A stretch of 64,000 bases of DNA from Fodinibius roseus (lineage in GTDB: Bacteria; Bacteroidota; Rhodothermia; Balneolales; Balneolaceae), in NCBI RefSeq assembly GCF_900129315.1, contig NZ_FQUS01000006.1, forward strand, positions 124,001 to 188,000, in the 5' to 3' direction. This document shows positions 26,522 through 34,592 of this stretch, in pieces (position 1 is the first letter of the stretch; each line of letters starts with the position of its first letter). The notes below the pieces were generated by a model. It worked only from the letters and a program-made list of their open reading frames with translations. It was not told where the DNA came from and ran no database searches. Made by a program: the position numbers and the translations under genes.

Positions 26522-27928
26522 TTACTGAGAACTGCGTCCGGCGCTACTATCCGGTCCCGATTGCTCAATAGGTCGCTCCTCTGTTTCCGGGTTCTCCTCA
26601 TCAGGCGTCAATTCCTTCGTATCTTCCAGCGGATCCGATTTCAATTCTTCCTCGTCGTACTGCTCCCGCACTTCCGCCGGCAGGTAGGTTTTTGGAATGC
26701 CCGACGTATCGGCCGGCGTGGATAAAAAGAGTTCATCATCAAGCGAAATACCTTCCCTGATCACCACATCATTGTCATTCATCAATCCGAGGACTACCTG
26801 TTGCATAGTCACATTCAACCCGTCTCTTTTGAACACGAAGTTCAGGGAATCAACCGTATGAATCGTCTCCAGGGGCACATATAGTACATCCTGCAGCTTG
26901 CTGACATTAATGGTGTTGCTGGTGGTCATAGCGGGACGCAAGGTTGTATCGGCTTCATTTATCTCTATGGTCACCCGGAACACCTTGGAATCGGAATTGG
27001 GGCGCTGCTCCCCGATATTGGCTACGCTGGTGACCCGGCCCGTCAACTGTTTTTCCGGCATGGCGTCAAGCCCTATATCCGCCCTTTGACCGGATCTTAT
27101 ATTCTGAATATCCACCTCATTGACATAGGTCTCAGAATTCATCACGCTAAAATCGGGGAGCTCGGCCACGACCGGGTCCCAGGCGCTGATGGAACTTCCC
27201 TCGGTAACTTTGGTCCCATCCCGGTTCCGTTTGTAGATGACCATTCCGTTTTCGGGAGCATAAATGGTAAACTTCTCCATCACCTCCCGGATGCGCTGCA
27301 CTTCTCTTTGTTCCTGCTTTAAATCGGTTTCAATCTCCCGGAGGTTCACTTCGGCCTGGCGGACCTGCGTCTTGTAATTTTTGCGGGCCTGACTCAGTTC
27401 CCGCTGTGCTCGTTCATATTCGATCTGTACCTGTCGCTGCACCGCGGGCGATTCGTACTGCGATTGTTCTACCGCGATCTGGGCTTCTTCCACGGCATAC
27501 TCCAGGTTGATCAGATTATCGCGGGCCTGAGAAAGATTAAGCGTGCTGTCGAGCTGGGCGCTTTCATATTGCGATTCGGCTTCTTCGAGTTCCAGTTGCG
27601 CATCCTGCAAATTACTGGAAATTTCCGAGCGGTCGAGCTCAGCGACAAAATCTCCCTTTTCAACCACCGTCCCTTCAGGAATCAGCCGCTGTATAGGTAC
27701 ACTATAAATCCGAAACTCCCGTATCCCCTCCGGTCCCCGTATGCTCGTGGAATTTTTAGCCTGCAATTCGCCTGTTGTCGTTACATTAACTTCGAACGTG
27801 CCCCGTTCAGGAGCCGTATAGATAGCCGGAGCTTCGCTGGATTCGCTTCCGAACGCAAACCAAAAGATAAATAACAGGGCTATTGCGCCACTCAAATAGA
27901 GATATTTTTTATTCTTTAAAAAAGCCAT
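26522..27928 (-). CDS. HlyD/MacA-type periplasmic adaptor
   Basis: This 468-residue protein has one N-terminal membrane helix (KYLYLSGAIALLFIFWFAFG) and the membrane-fusion layout: a biotinyl-lipoyl-like half (TGELQAKNSTSIRGPEGI), a long coiled-coil hairpin (about residues 105-220, AQLELEEAESQYESAQ to LKQEQREVQRIREVMEKF), then the returning lipoyl half (IYAPENGMVIYKRNRDG) and beta-barrel domains. The C-terminal 60 residues are very acidic (DEEELKSDPLEDTKELTPDEENPETEE), consistent with a salt-adapted proteome. It starts the adaptor-permease-TolC operon, 49 bases before the permease. Confidence 0.9.
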   Translation of the reverse strand: MAFLKNKKYLYLSGAIALLFIFWFAFGSESSEAPAIYTAPERGTFEVNVTTTGELQAKNSTSIRGPEGIREFRIYSVPIQRLIPEGTVVEKGDFVAELDRSEISSNLQDAQLELEEAESQYESAQLDSTLNLSQARDNLINLEYAVEEAQIAVEQSQYESPAVQRQVQIEYERAQRELSQARKNYKTQVRQAEVNLREIETDLKQEQREVQRIREVMEKFTIYAPENGMVIYKRNRDGTKVTEGSSISAWDPVVAELPDFSVMNSETYVNEVDIQNIRSGQRADIGLDAMPEKQLTGRVTSVANIGEQRPNSDSKVFRVTIEINEADTTLRPAMTTSNTINVSKLQDVLYVPLETIHTVDSLNFVFKRDGLNVTMQQVVLGLMNDNDVVIREGISLDDELFLSTPADTSGIPKTYLPAEVREQYDEEELKSDPLEDTKELTPDEENPETEERPIEQSGPDSSAGRSSQ

Positions 27929-28218
27929 ACTGTATTTTTTTGCCTTGTGATGTCATAAAAAAATTAGAGAACATACTCCTGAAAAGAATATCCCTACTAA
28001 TACTGTATCAATTCTGAAGATCGTACCGCTCATTATAATTATTATCTAAATAGTACTTATCAACAATAATAATGATTCATCAAAAAAGAAAGCCAACGAG
28101 TAGTTATACGAAATCTAATTACAAAAGTTTTACTTTTTTTGACGGGTCCGTATTCTCTCTTTCGGAAAACGCACTGTTTACACACGGGTGCCACGCAGCG
28201 AAAAGAAAATTCTGTGGG

Positions 28219-28350
28219 TTAGCCCGGATTTTTTACCAAGAAATTTGTACTTCAGCAAGGCGAAGGAAAAATAGCAGCGGAAAGGTACTCCGCTGCGTCC
28301 GGCACGCTATTTTTATCTTCAACGCCGCTGACCGGCAACCTTCGCAGTAT
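28219..28350 (+). repeat. R2 element copy 2 (about 132 bases)
   Basis: It aligns with the reverse complement of 11639-11771. It begins TTAGCCCGGATT, continues GTACTTCAGCAAGGCGAAGG and ends CGCTATTTTTATCTTCAACG, then TTCGCAGTAT. GAAGGAAAAATAGC and GCTATTTTTATCTTC are near-complementary arms, and the internal GCAGCGGA-AAGGTAC-TCCGCTGC forms a perfect eight-base hairpin. It lies upstream of the adaptor gene. Bases 27929-28218 are AT-rich leader sequence with no gene I can support. Confidence 0.65.
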
Positions 28351-28440
28351 GTCACACGCTGTTATAATTTTTTGGCTTCAAAAATTGGTAGAAAGTTATC
28401 TGTATCATTTGGTTACCACAAAGTACCAACATCTTTGAGG

Positions 28441-28583
28441 AAGGCTCCGAAAAACCAGGAATTTTAGTCAATATCAACCCCTGAGCGAATTCAAAACGGC
28501 AGCATATAATGTATGTCTATGTGAGGTTGTTGAATGAGCGAACATGCAGAGATTAGCTAAAAGGACGGTTTTGCAAAGGGTTC
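28441..28583 (-). repeat. R1 element copy D (about 143 bases, inverse orientation)
   Basis: Ends AAGGCTCCGAAAAACCAGG and ACGGTTTTGCAAAGGGTTCC. The inner arms ATTCAA (28489-28494) and TTGAAT (28530-28535) pair perfectly, with possible extension across a one-base bulge. It belongs to the C/G/H sub-family (CTGAGCGAATTC next to the inner arm). It lies downstream of panD. Confidence 0.8.
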
Positions 28584-28642
28584 CTGGGTCATCGGCTTAA
28601 GAGGGGAAAAGAATGAAAGGAGAGCCGGGGAGAACTCCATAA

Positions 28643-29068
28643 CTATTCGTCGACAACCGTATTGTCAAGCATACCCGATTCCGGATCGTACTTCGTCGCA
28701 TACTCCGTTTCGTCAACAATGGTCTTGGGATCGTTATGTTCATCCACAATAACCACTTTGGGCCTGAATTGTTCCGCTTCTTCGGGCGACATATCCGCAT
28801 AAGCTATCACAATAATGCGGTCACCGACCTGCGTTCTCCGTGCTGCGGCCCCGTTCAGGCAACACACCCTCGAGCCGGCCTCTCCGGGAATGGTATAGGT
28901 TTCAAGGCGGGCGCCGTTGGTAATATTAACCACCTGCACCTTTTCATAGGGCAAAATGCCGGCCTCATCCAGCAATTCGGAATCAATCGTTATACTGCCC
29001 TCGTAATAAAGATCCGCTTCCGTGACCTTCATCTGATGCAGCTTTGACTTGAACATCGTAACTTTCAT
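28643..29068 (-). CDS. panD: Aspartate 1-decarboxylase
   Basis: This 141-residue protein starts [20 protein letters not shown]. The self-cleavage Gly-Ser is in [12 protein letters not shown], the site that makes the pyruvoyl cofactor. [13 protein letters not shown] and [20 protein letters not shown] are the other conserved blocks. It makes beta-alanine for pantothenate and CoA synthesis in the cytoplasm. It lies eight bases after panC in the same operon. The C-terminal 20 residues ([15 protein letters not shown]) are acidic and somewhat longer than in E. coli PanD. Confidence 0.95.
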   Translation of the reverse strand: MKVTMFKSKLHQMKVTEADLYYEGSITIDSELLDEAGILPYEKVQVVNITNGARLETYTIPGEAGSRVCCLNGAAARRTQVGDRIIVIAYADMSPEEAEQFRPKVVIVDEHNDPKTIVDETEYATKYDPESGMLDNTVVDE

Positions 29069-29076
29069 GATCGTGC

Positions 29077-29925
29077 TTATGTGTCAACTATAAGATTATC
29101 AATTAACCGTGTTTCTCCAAGATAAACGGCCCCGCCCAGAATATATTTGTTCCCGGGTGTGATCTCGCGTGACGGAGCCACTTGCCCAAAAGAGTACACC
29201 TCAAGATAATCAATTTCAAACCCTTTTGCTTCCAATTCCTTTTTCTGGTGATCCAGCAGTAAGCCGATATTTGTCGCCCCGTCCACAATCTGCTGCTTTA
29301 GATAGCGCAGGGAGCGATACAAGCCGGGGGCCCGTTTTCGCTGATCTTCACTCAAGTAGGCATTGCGGCTACTCAGCGCCAGCCCGTCGTTCGCCCGTTT
29401 AATGGGACCCATGACCAATTTCACGTCATGGTTAAACTCCGTGACCATCTGCTGCAGGATGCGAAATTGCTGGATGTCTTTCTGGCCGAAAACGGCAATA
29501 TCCGGCTTCACAATATTGAATAACTTGTTGACGACCAGCAGGATGCCTTCAAAAAAACCGGGGCGCGACTTCCCGTCCATATGGTCATTCAGCTCATCCA
29601 CCTCAATACGTAAAAACTGCTTTTCCGGATACATCACCTCGTTGGTCGGCACAAAGACCGCTCTAATCCCCTCTTCCTTGCAGAGCGCAAGGTCCTCTTC
29701 AAGGGGCCGGGGATACTCATCAAAATCTTCATCGGGACCAAATTGCTCGGGATTCACATAAATGGACACAATCACCTCATCCGCCTGCTGCTGCGCCAGG
29801 CGAAACAGCGACAGGTGTCCCTCGTGCAGAGCCCCCATCGTGGGGACGAATCCAACCGTTTTACCCTGTTTTTTGAGCTTACCTACTGCCTGACGGATGT
29901 CATCAATGTGCCGTATCGCTTCCAT
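29077..29925 (-). CDS. panC: Pantoate-beta-alanine ligase
   Basis: The start chosen is ATG 29923-29925 ([12 protein letters not shown]); the open frame extends further upstream, but that stretch lacks homology-like sequence. [18 protein letters not shown] is the PanC ATP/pantoate signature. [19 protein letters not shown] and [12 protein letters not shown] are the other catalytic blocks, and [11 protein letters not shown] is complete. It makes pantothenate from pantoate, beta-alanine and ATP. With panD it forms a two-gene operon; panB is not in the window. Confidence 0.95.
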   Translation of the reverse strand: MEAIRHIDDIRQAVGKLKKQGKTVGFVPTMGALHEGHLSLFRLAQQQADEVIVSIYVNPEQFGPDEDFDEYPRPLEEDLALCKEEGIRAVFVPTNEVMYPEKQFLRIEVDELNDHMDGKSRPGFFEGILLVVNKLFNIVKPDIAVFGQKDIQQFRILQQMVTEFNHDVKLVMGPIKRANDGLALSSRNAYLSEDQRKRAPGLYRSLRYLKQQIVDGATNIGLLLDHQKKELEAKGFEIDYLEVYSFGQVAPSREITPGNKYILGGAVYLGETRLIDNLIVDT

Positions 29926-30012
29926 ATATAATACGAGGAGATAAAAGCAGAATTTTATTGCAGGAAAACCCTGCAGGATCAAAATCATTCTTCATTTTCT
30001 TGCTGAATTGAG

Positions 30013-31830
30013 TTATACGGCCCGCCCCGGATCGAAGTCCTCCAGCAGTTGCTTTACGCGATTCAGGAACGCACCGCCGTGGGCGCCGTCAATAATGCGA
30101 TGATCATAACTCATAGAAAGATACATCATATGCCGGATGGCAATAACATCCCCCTCCTCCGTCTCCCGGACCACGGGACGCTTTTCAATGGTCCCGGTCC
30201 CGATGATCGCTACCTGGGGCTGGTTGATGATCGGCGTTCCCATCAGGTTGCCCACACTGCCGTAGTTCGTCAGCGTGATGGTGCCGCCTACCAGGTCGTC
30301 CGGACTCAAGTCTTTATTCCGGGCCTTCACGGCAAGGTCATAGACCGCATTGGCCAGACCGACCAGGTTCTTCTCCTGGGCATGTTTTATGACCGGTACA
30401 ATCAAGCCTCCTTTGCCCCCTTCACCCAGCGCAACAGCCAGACCGAAGTTGATATCCTTCTTCAGCAGAATTTGATCATTCTCGCTGTCTACCGAACTGT
30501 TAATCAGCGGAAATTCGCGTATCGCCTGGATGATTTTTTCAATAAAGAGCGGCGTGTAGGTCAGTTTTACCCCGGCGCGCTCCTTAAACTCTGCTTTGTG
30601 TTCTTCGCGCCAGCGGACCAGCTTCGTCACATCCACTTCCGAGAACGTGGTTACGTGAGCGGAGGTCTGCTTCGACCGGATCATATGCCTGGCAATGGTT
30701 TTGCGCATACGATCCATCTTGATCGTTTCAACATTTTGTGAGGGACGCTGTATATCCAGCTCGCCCGCCGAAATAGAACGTTGTTGTCCCTCTACAGGCG
30801 CCTGTTTCTGCCGGGCTTCAGTCTGGACCGGTTCCTTGTCACCTGCTTTTTCCGGCTCTTCGACCTCACCCGACTTCCGTTTTTCAAGGTAGTTCATGAT
30901 ATCCTCCTTGGAAACCCGTCCCCCTTGTCCCGATCCTTCGATCATCTCAAGTTCTTCCTGCGAAACACCTTCCTCTTTCGCTATAGAGCGTACCAGCGGG
31001 GAGTAGAAGCGCCCGTCGCTTCCGATACGCTGGGGCTCTGTTCCTTCCGGGGGCGCCTCATCTGCAGTACCCTCCTTTGCGGAAGCGGATGCCTGCGGAG
31101 CCGCTTCTTTCTCATCCGTCGTTTCCTTCTCCGAACCGGCTGCCGCAGCGGCCTTTCCGGTGGCAATGACAGCGATCGTTTGTCCCACTTCAATGGTGTC
31201 GCCTTCTTCAGCTAAAATTTCAACAAGTGTTCCGGCCTGGGGCGAAGGGACTTCCGTATCCACCTTGTCGGTCGCTATTTCGAGGAGGGCCTCATCTTCT
31301 TCCACGGGGTCCCCGACCTTTTTAGTCCACTCTATCACCGTTCCTTCCATCACGGATTCCCCCATCTGGGGCATCTGGACTTCAACCCGCTCGCCTTCTT
31401 CACCGGCCGTATCTTCTTTTTCACCTTCCTGCTGCTCTGCGCCCTCGCTTTCCTCCTCCTCAGCTTCCGGGGAAGAGTCTTCCACAGGCTCATCCTTATC
31501 CTCTTCTTCCGTCTCTTCGGCTTCCTGCTCTGCCCCTTCCTTATTCTCTTCCGCTCCATCGTCAGCAACAGCTGCCTCAGCCGCCTCGGCATCCGTCTCG
31601 ATGACTGCAATTACCTGGCCCACTTCAATCGTCTCATCCTCTTCGGCTAAAATCTCAACGAGGATGCCGGCCTGGGGTGAAGGGACTTCCGTATCCACCT
31701 TGTCGGTCGCTATCTCGAGGAGCGTCTCATCTTCTTCCACGGAGTCCCCGACCTTTTTAGTCCACTCTATCACCGTTCCTTCCATCACGGATTCCCCCAT
31801 CTGGGGCATTTCTACTTCCACTCGGGCCAT
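30013..31830 (-). CDS. 2-oxo acid dehydrogenase E2 (dihydrolipoamide acyltransferase), two lipoyl domains
   Basis: This 605-residue protein has two lipoyl domains, each with MGESVMEGTVIEWTKKVGD and the lipoylation motif EIATDKVDTEVPSPQAG (Lys44 and Lys189). An acid-rich linker joins them. A small E3-binding domain follows (FYSPLVRSIAKEEGVSQEEL, then GQGGRVSKEDIMNYL). The C-terminal acyltransferase domain ends with the catalytic YDHRIIDGAHGG. It moves acyl groups to CoA in a pyruvate, 2-oxoglutarate or branched-chain complex; MPQMGESV favours a SucB- or BkdB-like role, but the substrate cannot be fixed. E1 and E3 genes are not adjacent. The two lipoyl coding segments are nearly identical at DNA level (about 31299-31376 and 31734-31811). 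Confidence 0.93.
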   Translation of the reverse strand: MARVEVEMPQMGESVMEGTVIEWTKKVGDSVEEDETLLEIATDKVDTEVPSPQAGILVEILAEEDETIEVGQVIAVIETDAEAAEAAVADDGAEENKEGAEQEAEETEEEDKDEPVEDSSPEAEEEESEGAEQQEGEKEDTAGEEGERVEVQMPQMGESVMEGTVIEWTKKVGDPVEEDEALLEIATDKVDTEVPSPQAGTLVEILAEEGDTIEVGQTIAVIATGKAAAAAGSEKETTDEKEAAPQASASAKEGTADEAPPEGTEPQRIGSDGRFYSPLVRSIAKEEGVSQEELEMIEGSGQGGRVSKEDIMNYLEKRKSGEVEEPEKAGDKEPVQTEARQKQAPVEGQQRSISAGELDIQRPSQNVETIKMDRMRKTIARHMIRSKQTSAHVTTFSEVDVTKLVRWREEHKAEFKERAGVKLTYTPLFIEKIIQAIREFPLINSSVDSENDQILLKKDINFGLAVALGEGGKGGLIVPVIKHAQEKNLVGLANAVYDLAVKARNKDLSPDDLVGGTITLTNYGSVGNLMGTPIINQPQVAIIGTGTIEKRPVVRETEEGDVIAIRHMMYLSMSYDHRIIDGAHGGAFLNRVKQLLEDFDPGRAV

Positions 31831-31994
31831 CGTTAGTCAGATTAAATCGTTAAAAATTCAGAGAGAAATTCATATACAAAGAAACCACCTTCAGCGTTCA
31901 TTCAGCAGCCCTCAAAGATCATAATAAATGCGATTAGATCAAAATAGATGCAACAGGATACTACACCCTGTATAGCCTACATTTGGCATTGCTC

Positions 31995-32576
31995 CTATTC
32001 CTTCAAAAGCTCTTGAATGCGTGGCTCCAGCTCCTTGGTCGTAACGGCTCCGACGGCAAAATAGCGAAGGCTTCCATCCTTGTCGATAATATAGGTGGTC
32101 GGGATTCCCATGGTCGGGCCGTATTTGTCCATAATGGTGCCGTCATCAATAACAACCGGGTAGTTCACGTCGTATTTTTCTAAAAACGGATCCACAACCG
32201 AGCGGCCCTGCTCGTCAATAGAAACGCCCAGAATTTCAAGTCCCTGATCGCGGTATTCGGAATAGAGATCCACAAATTCAGGGGTTTCTTCGTGGCAGGG
32301 AGCACACCAGGTGGCCCAGATGTTTAACAGAACGACCTTGCCTTTCTGCTGTGACAGCTTAAAGGTTTCTCCATCCACCAGTTGCACGCTGAAATCTTTA
32401 GCCTCCGCTTTATTCTGAGCGGGATACAAGGGAGCCGAATAAGGGTCCAGCCGGGGAGCTGTTTCTGTGGGTTGGGAACCTGACCGGTTTTGATCCGGCT
32501 GGTCGGAGGAACAGCTCCATCCCAGCAGGGCGACCAGCGCCATTAAAAAACCTGTCTTTACTTTCCTGACCATCAT
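31995..32576 (-). CDS. TlpA-like thioredoxin-fold lipoprotein
   Basis: This 193-residue protein has a lipoprotein signal with lipobox LLGWSC near residue 21. The mature domain contains KLSQQKGKVVLLNIWATWC and then APCHEETPEF, so the redox motif is Cys-Ala-Pro-Cys. GVSIDEQGRSVVDPFLEKY and GIPTTYIIDKDGSL (the cis-proline region) are standard. It reduces disulfides in the periplasm, for cytochrome maturation or metal-binding proteins. It is 21 bases downstream of the DUF411 gene, so the two may work together on copper or other metal handling. Confidence 0.92.
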   Translation of the reverse strand: MMVRKVKTGFLMALVALLGWSCSSDQPDQNRSGSQPTETAPRLDPYSAPLYPAQNKAEAKDFSVQLVDGETFKLSQQKGKVVLLNIWATWCAPCHEETPEFVDLYSEYRDQGLEILGVSIDEQGRSVVDPFLEKYDVNYPVVIDDGTIMDKYGPTMGIPTTYIIDKDGSLRYFAVGAVTTKELEPRIQELLKE

Positions 32577-32597
32577 GAGAAATCCTAATCTTCTTTT

Positions 32598-33086
32598 TTA
32601 ATAACTCGCATAAGTATCCCGGTTCCCTTCCTCGTCGAAAAGGATGACATCGTACGGATCGGTCCGGTTCCCCTGTTCCATACCCGGAGATCCGACAGGC
32701 ATTCCGGGCACCGCTAATCCAACGGCATCGGGACGTTCCTCCAGCAGCTTTTTGACCTCCCTCGCCGGTACGTGTCCCTCCACCACATACCCATCCACAA
32801 GGGCGGTATGGCAGGAGCCCATGTTATAGGGGACCCCCAGATCGGCTTTGATACCTGCTATTTGATCGGTGGGTTTCTCGGTCACCGTAAAGCCGGCTTC
32901 CTCCATATGATTGCCCCAGGCCGAACAGCACTCGCACCCGGGATTTTTATACATCACTACCTGGTCCGCACCCTGTGCCTGCATTGCGGACTGCTGTTCA
33001 TAATAGTTATCGATAATGTACCAGATAGCACCGCCGGCAATAACGATAATGGCAGCGGCATAGGCAAAAAAGCGGGTGGGTTTCAT
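32598..33086 (-). CDS. DUF411 domain protein, membrane-anchored, probable metal binding
   Basis: This 162-residue protein has one N-terminal helix (FFAYAAAIIVIAGGAIWYII). The DUF411 core follows: VVMYKNPGCECCSAWGNH holds a C-x-C-C motif, VPYNMGSCHTALVDGYVVEGH holds another Cys and His, and LAVPGMPVGSPGME follows. These are the usual metal-ligand candidates in DUF411/CopG-like proteins, often found near copper resistance genes. The last 40 residues are weakly acidic. It precedes the TlpA-like gene with a gap of only 21 bases. Confidence 0.85.
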   Translation of the reverse strand: MKPTRFFAYAAAIIVIAGGAIWYIIDNYYEQQSAMQAQGADQVVMYKNPGCECCSAWGNHMEEAGFTVTEKPTDQIAGIKADLGVPYNMGSCHTALVDGYVVEGHVPAREVKKLLEERPDAVGLAVPGMPVGSPGMEQGNRTDPYDVILFDEEGNRDTYASY

Positions 33087-33118
33087 AAAAGACGGAGTTG
33101 ACTTATGATAATGGTTAG

Positions 33119-33358
33119 CGGAAAGATAAGAATTCTTCCGGTCGATTAGAACTCCAAAATAGCCTCTTTATTAGGCTGGCAGGAACTCAACAGCGTGCAG
33201 TGGCATTATGGATCGTTCACGATGTCGGTTGGGAAATGATGCCAAAAACATCGGAAATCCTTATGCGAAAAGTTCTGGATCACACCCTAACAGAAAATAC
33301 AGGAATCGGCTTAGTACAAATTACTGAAAAGGGTATTATCGAAATTCGAAAAAAGTGA
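33119..33358 (+). pseudogene. Unrecognised open frame without a clear start
   Basis: The frame is open for 79 codons before TGA (33356-33358) and reads, in its last part, LFIRLAGTQQRAVALWIVHD, then GWEMMPKTSEILMRKVLDHT. It has no ATG until residue 40 (33236); a GTG at 33200 is possible. The residue pattern looks protein-like and it is richer in A+T than its neighbours. I do not recognise a family. It could be the end of a lost gene. The rest of 33087-33400 shows nothing. Confidence 0.3.
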
Positions 33359-33400
33359 TGGCAGGTGTTTTCCCTGAGGGCTGAATTTTACCAGGTGCCA

Positions 33401-34519
33401 TTAGCCCAGCGCATATTCCAGGTCCTCCAGCAGGTCCTCGGGATGCTCAAGTCCCACGCTGATGCGAATCAGGTTCTCCGGGGTTTCGGAACCGGTGCCC
33501 TCGCTGCTGCGCCGGTGCTCCCAGGTGCTTTCGACGCCGCCGAGGCTGGTAGCGCGACTTATAAGCCGGGCTCTGCCGACAATATCGATGGCCTGATCCC
33601 GGCCGCCGTCAATCAGGAAAGAGATCATTCCTCCATACCCGCTCATCTGTTTTCCGGCGATTTTGTGACCCCCGTGCGAAGCCAGCCCGGGATAAAACAC
33701 GTTGCTCACCCGGCTGTGATCTTCCAGAAATCGGGCCAGTGTCTCGGCATTTTCGTTATGCCCGCGCATCCGGTACGGGAGCGTTCTGGTGCTGCGGGCC
33801 AACAGCCAGCAGTCGTCCGGGGAGGGCACGGCGCCGCCTATCTGTTGAATAAGACGAATCTTATCAAACAGCGGTCCCTTTTCCCCTGCCACCACTGCGC
33901 CGCCCAGGATATCGCTGTGACCGCCAAAATATTTGGTGGTCGAATGCACCACCAGGTCGGCCCCCAGGTTAAGCGGCAGCTGATTCACAGGGGTTGGCCA
34001 GGTGTTATCGACACAAACAATGGCCTCCCTGTCGTGCGCCAGGGTACTTATGGCTTCAATATCCATGATGTTCATCATGGGATTCGAAGGCGTTTCCACC
34101 CAGATGAGGCGGGTCTTTTCGTTCATGTGTCCGGAAATATTTTCCAGGTCCGTCATATCGATAAAATCGGCCTGCAGTCCCCACGGCTTCATCAGCTCGT
34201 TGACCAGCCGGCGGTTGCCGGCATAGACATCCCGGGGTATAATGATATGATCGCCCGGGGACAGGGCCTGTAATACCGCTGATGCGGCCGCCACCCCGGA
34301 AGAAAAAGCGGCCGCTGCTTCGCCCTCTTCCAATACCTTTAATACATGTTCCCACTGTACCCGGTTGGGATTTTCAAGCCGCGTGTAGTGCCAATCGCCC
34401 TTGGATCGACCTTCTTTGTCTATTTCATATACCGTGGACCGGTGAACCGGCGGCACGATATCAGCCGCGTCACTGGCTATTTCCATAGCGGCATGAATAG
34501 CTTGTGTATCTTTATGCAT
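33401..34519 (-). CDS. Cys/Met-metabolism PLP enzyme (cystathionine beta/gamma-lyase type)
   Basis: This 372-residue protein is a fold-type I PLP enzyme of the trans-sulfuration family. The start has the typical VPPVHRSTVYEIDKEG and YTRLENPNRVQWE. FSSGVAAASAVL and VETPSNPMMNIMDI are the next blocks, and STTKYFGGHSD contains the Schiff-base lysine. SLGGVESTWEHR and GLEHPEDLLEDL end the protein. It could be a cystathionine beta- or gamma-lyase, gamma-synthase or methionine gamma-lyase; the sequence does not settle which. It stands alone, with the M48 protease gene 73 bases upstream. Confidence 0.88.
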   Translation of the reverse strand: MHKDTQAIHAAMEIASDAADIVPPVHRSTVYEIDKEGRSKGDWHYTRLENPNRVQWEHVLKVLEEGEAAAAFSSGVAAASAVLQALSPGDHIIIPRDVYAGNRRLVNELMKPWGLQADFIDMTDLENISGHMNEKTRLIWVETPSNPMMNIMDIEAISTLAHDREAIVCVDNTWPTPVNQLPLNLGADLVVHSTTKYFGGHSDILGGAVVAGEKGPLFDKIRLIQQIGGAVPSPDDCWLLARSTRTLPYRMRGHNENAETLARFLEDHSRVSNVFYPGLASHGGHKIAGKQMSGYGGMISFLIDGGRDQAIDIVGRARLISRATSLGGVESTWEHRRSSEGTGSETPENLIRISVGLEHPEDLLEDLEYALG

Positions 34520-34592
34520 AGTTTTTATATTATTTTTTTAAGGCAACAAGATCAAGATTAAATACAATAGATATCTTCTTCAAACAACGTTT

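Noticed and set aside
28072-28467. 131-codon frame upstream of the adaptor gene
   Set aside because: It runs through R2 and into R1 copy D, so the open frame is produced by the repeats.
28643-34519. A single large operon from panD through the PLP enzyme
   Set aside because: Spacing is small only inside panD-panC and TlpA-DUF411; other gaps of 90-300 bases argue for separate units.
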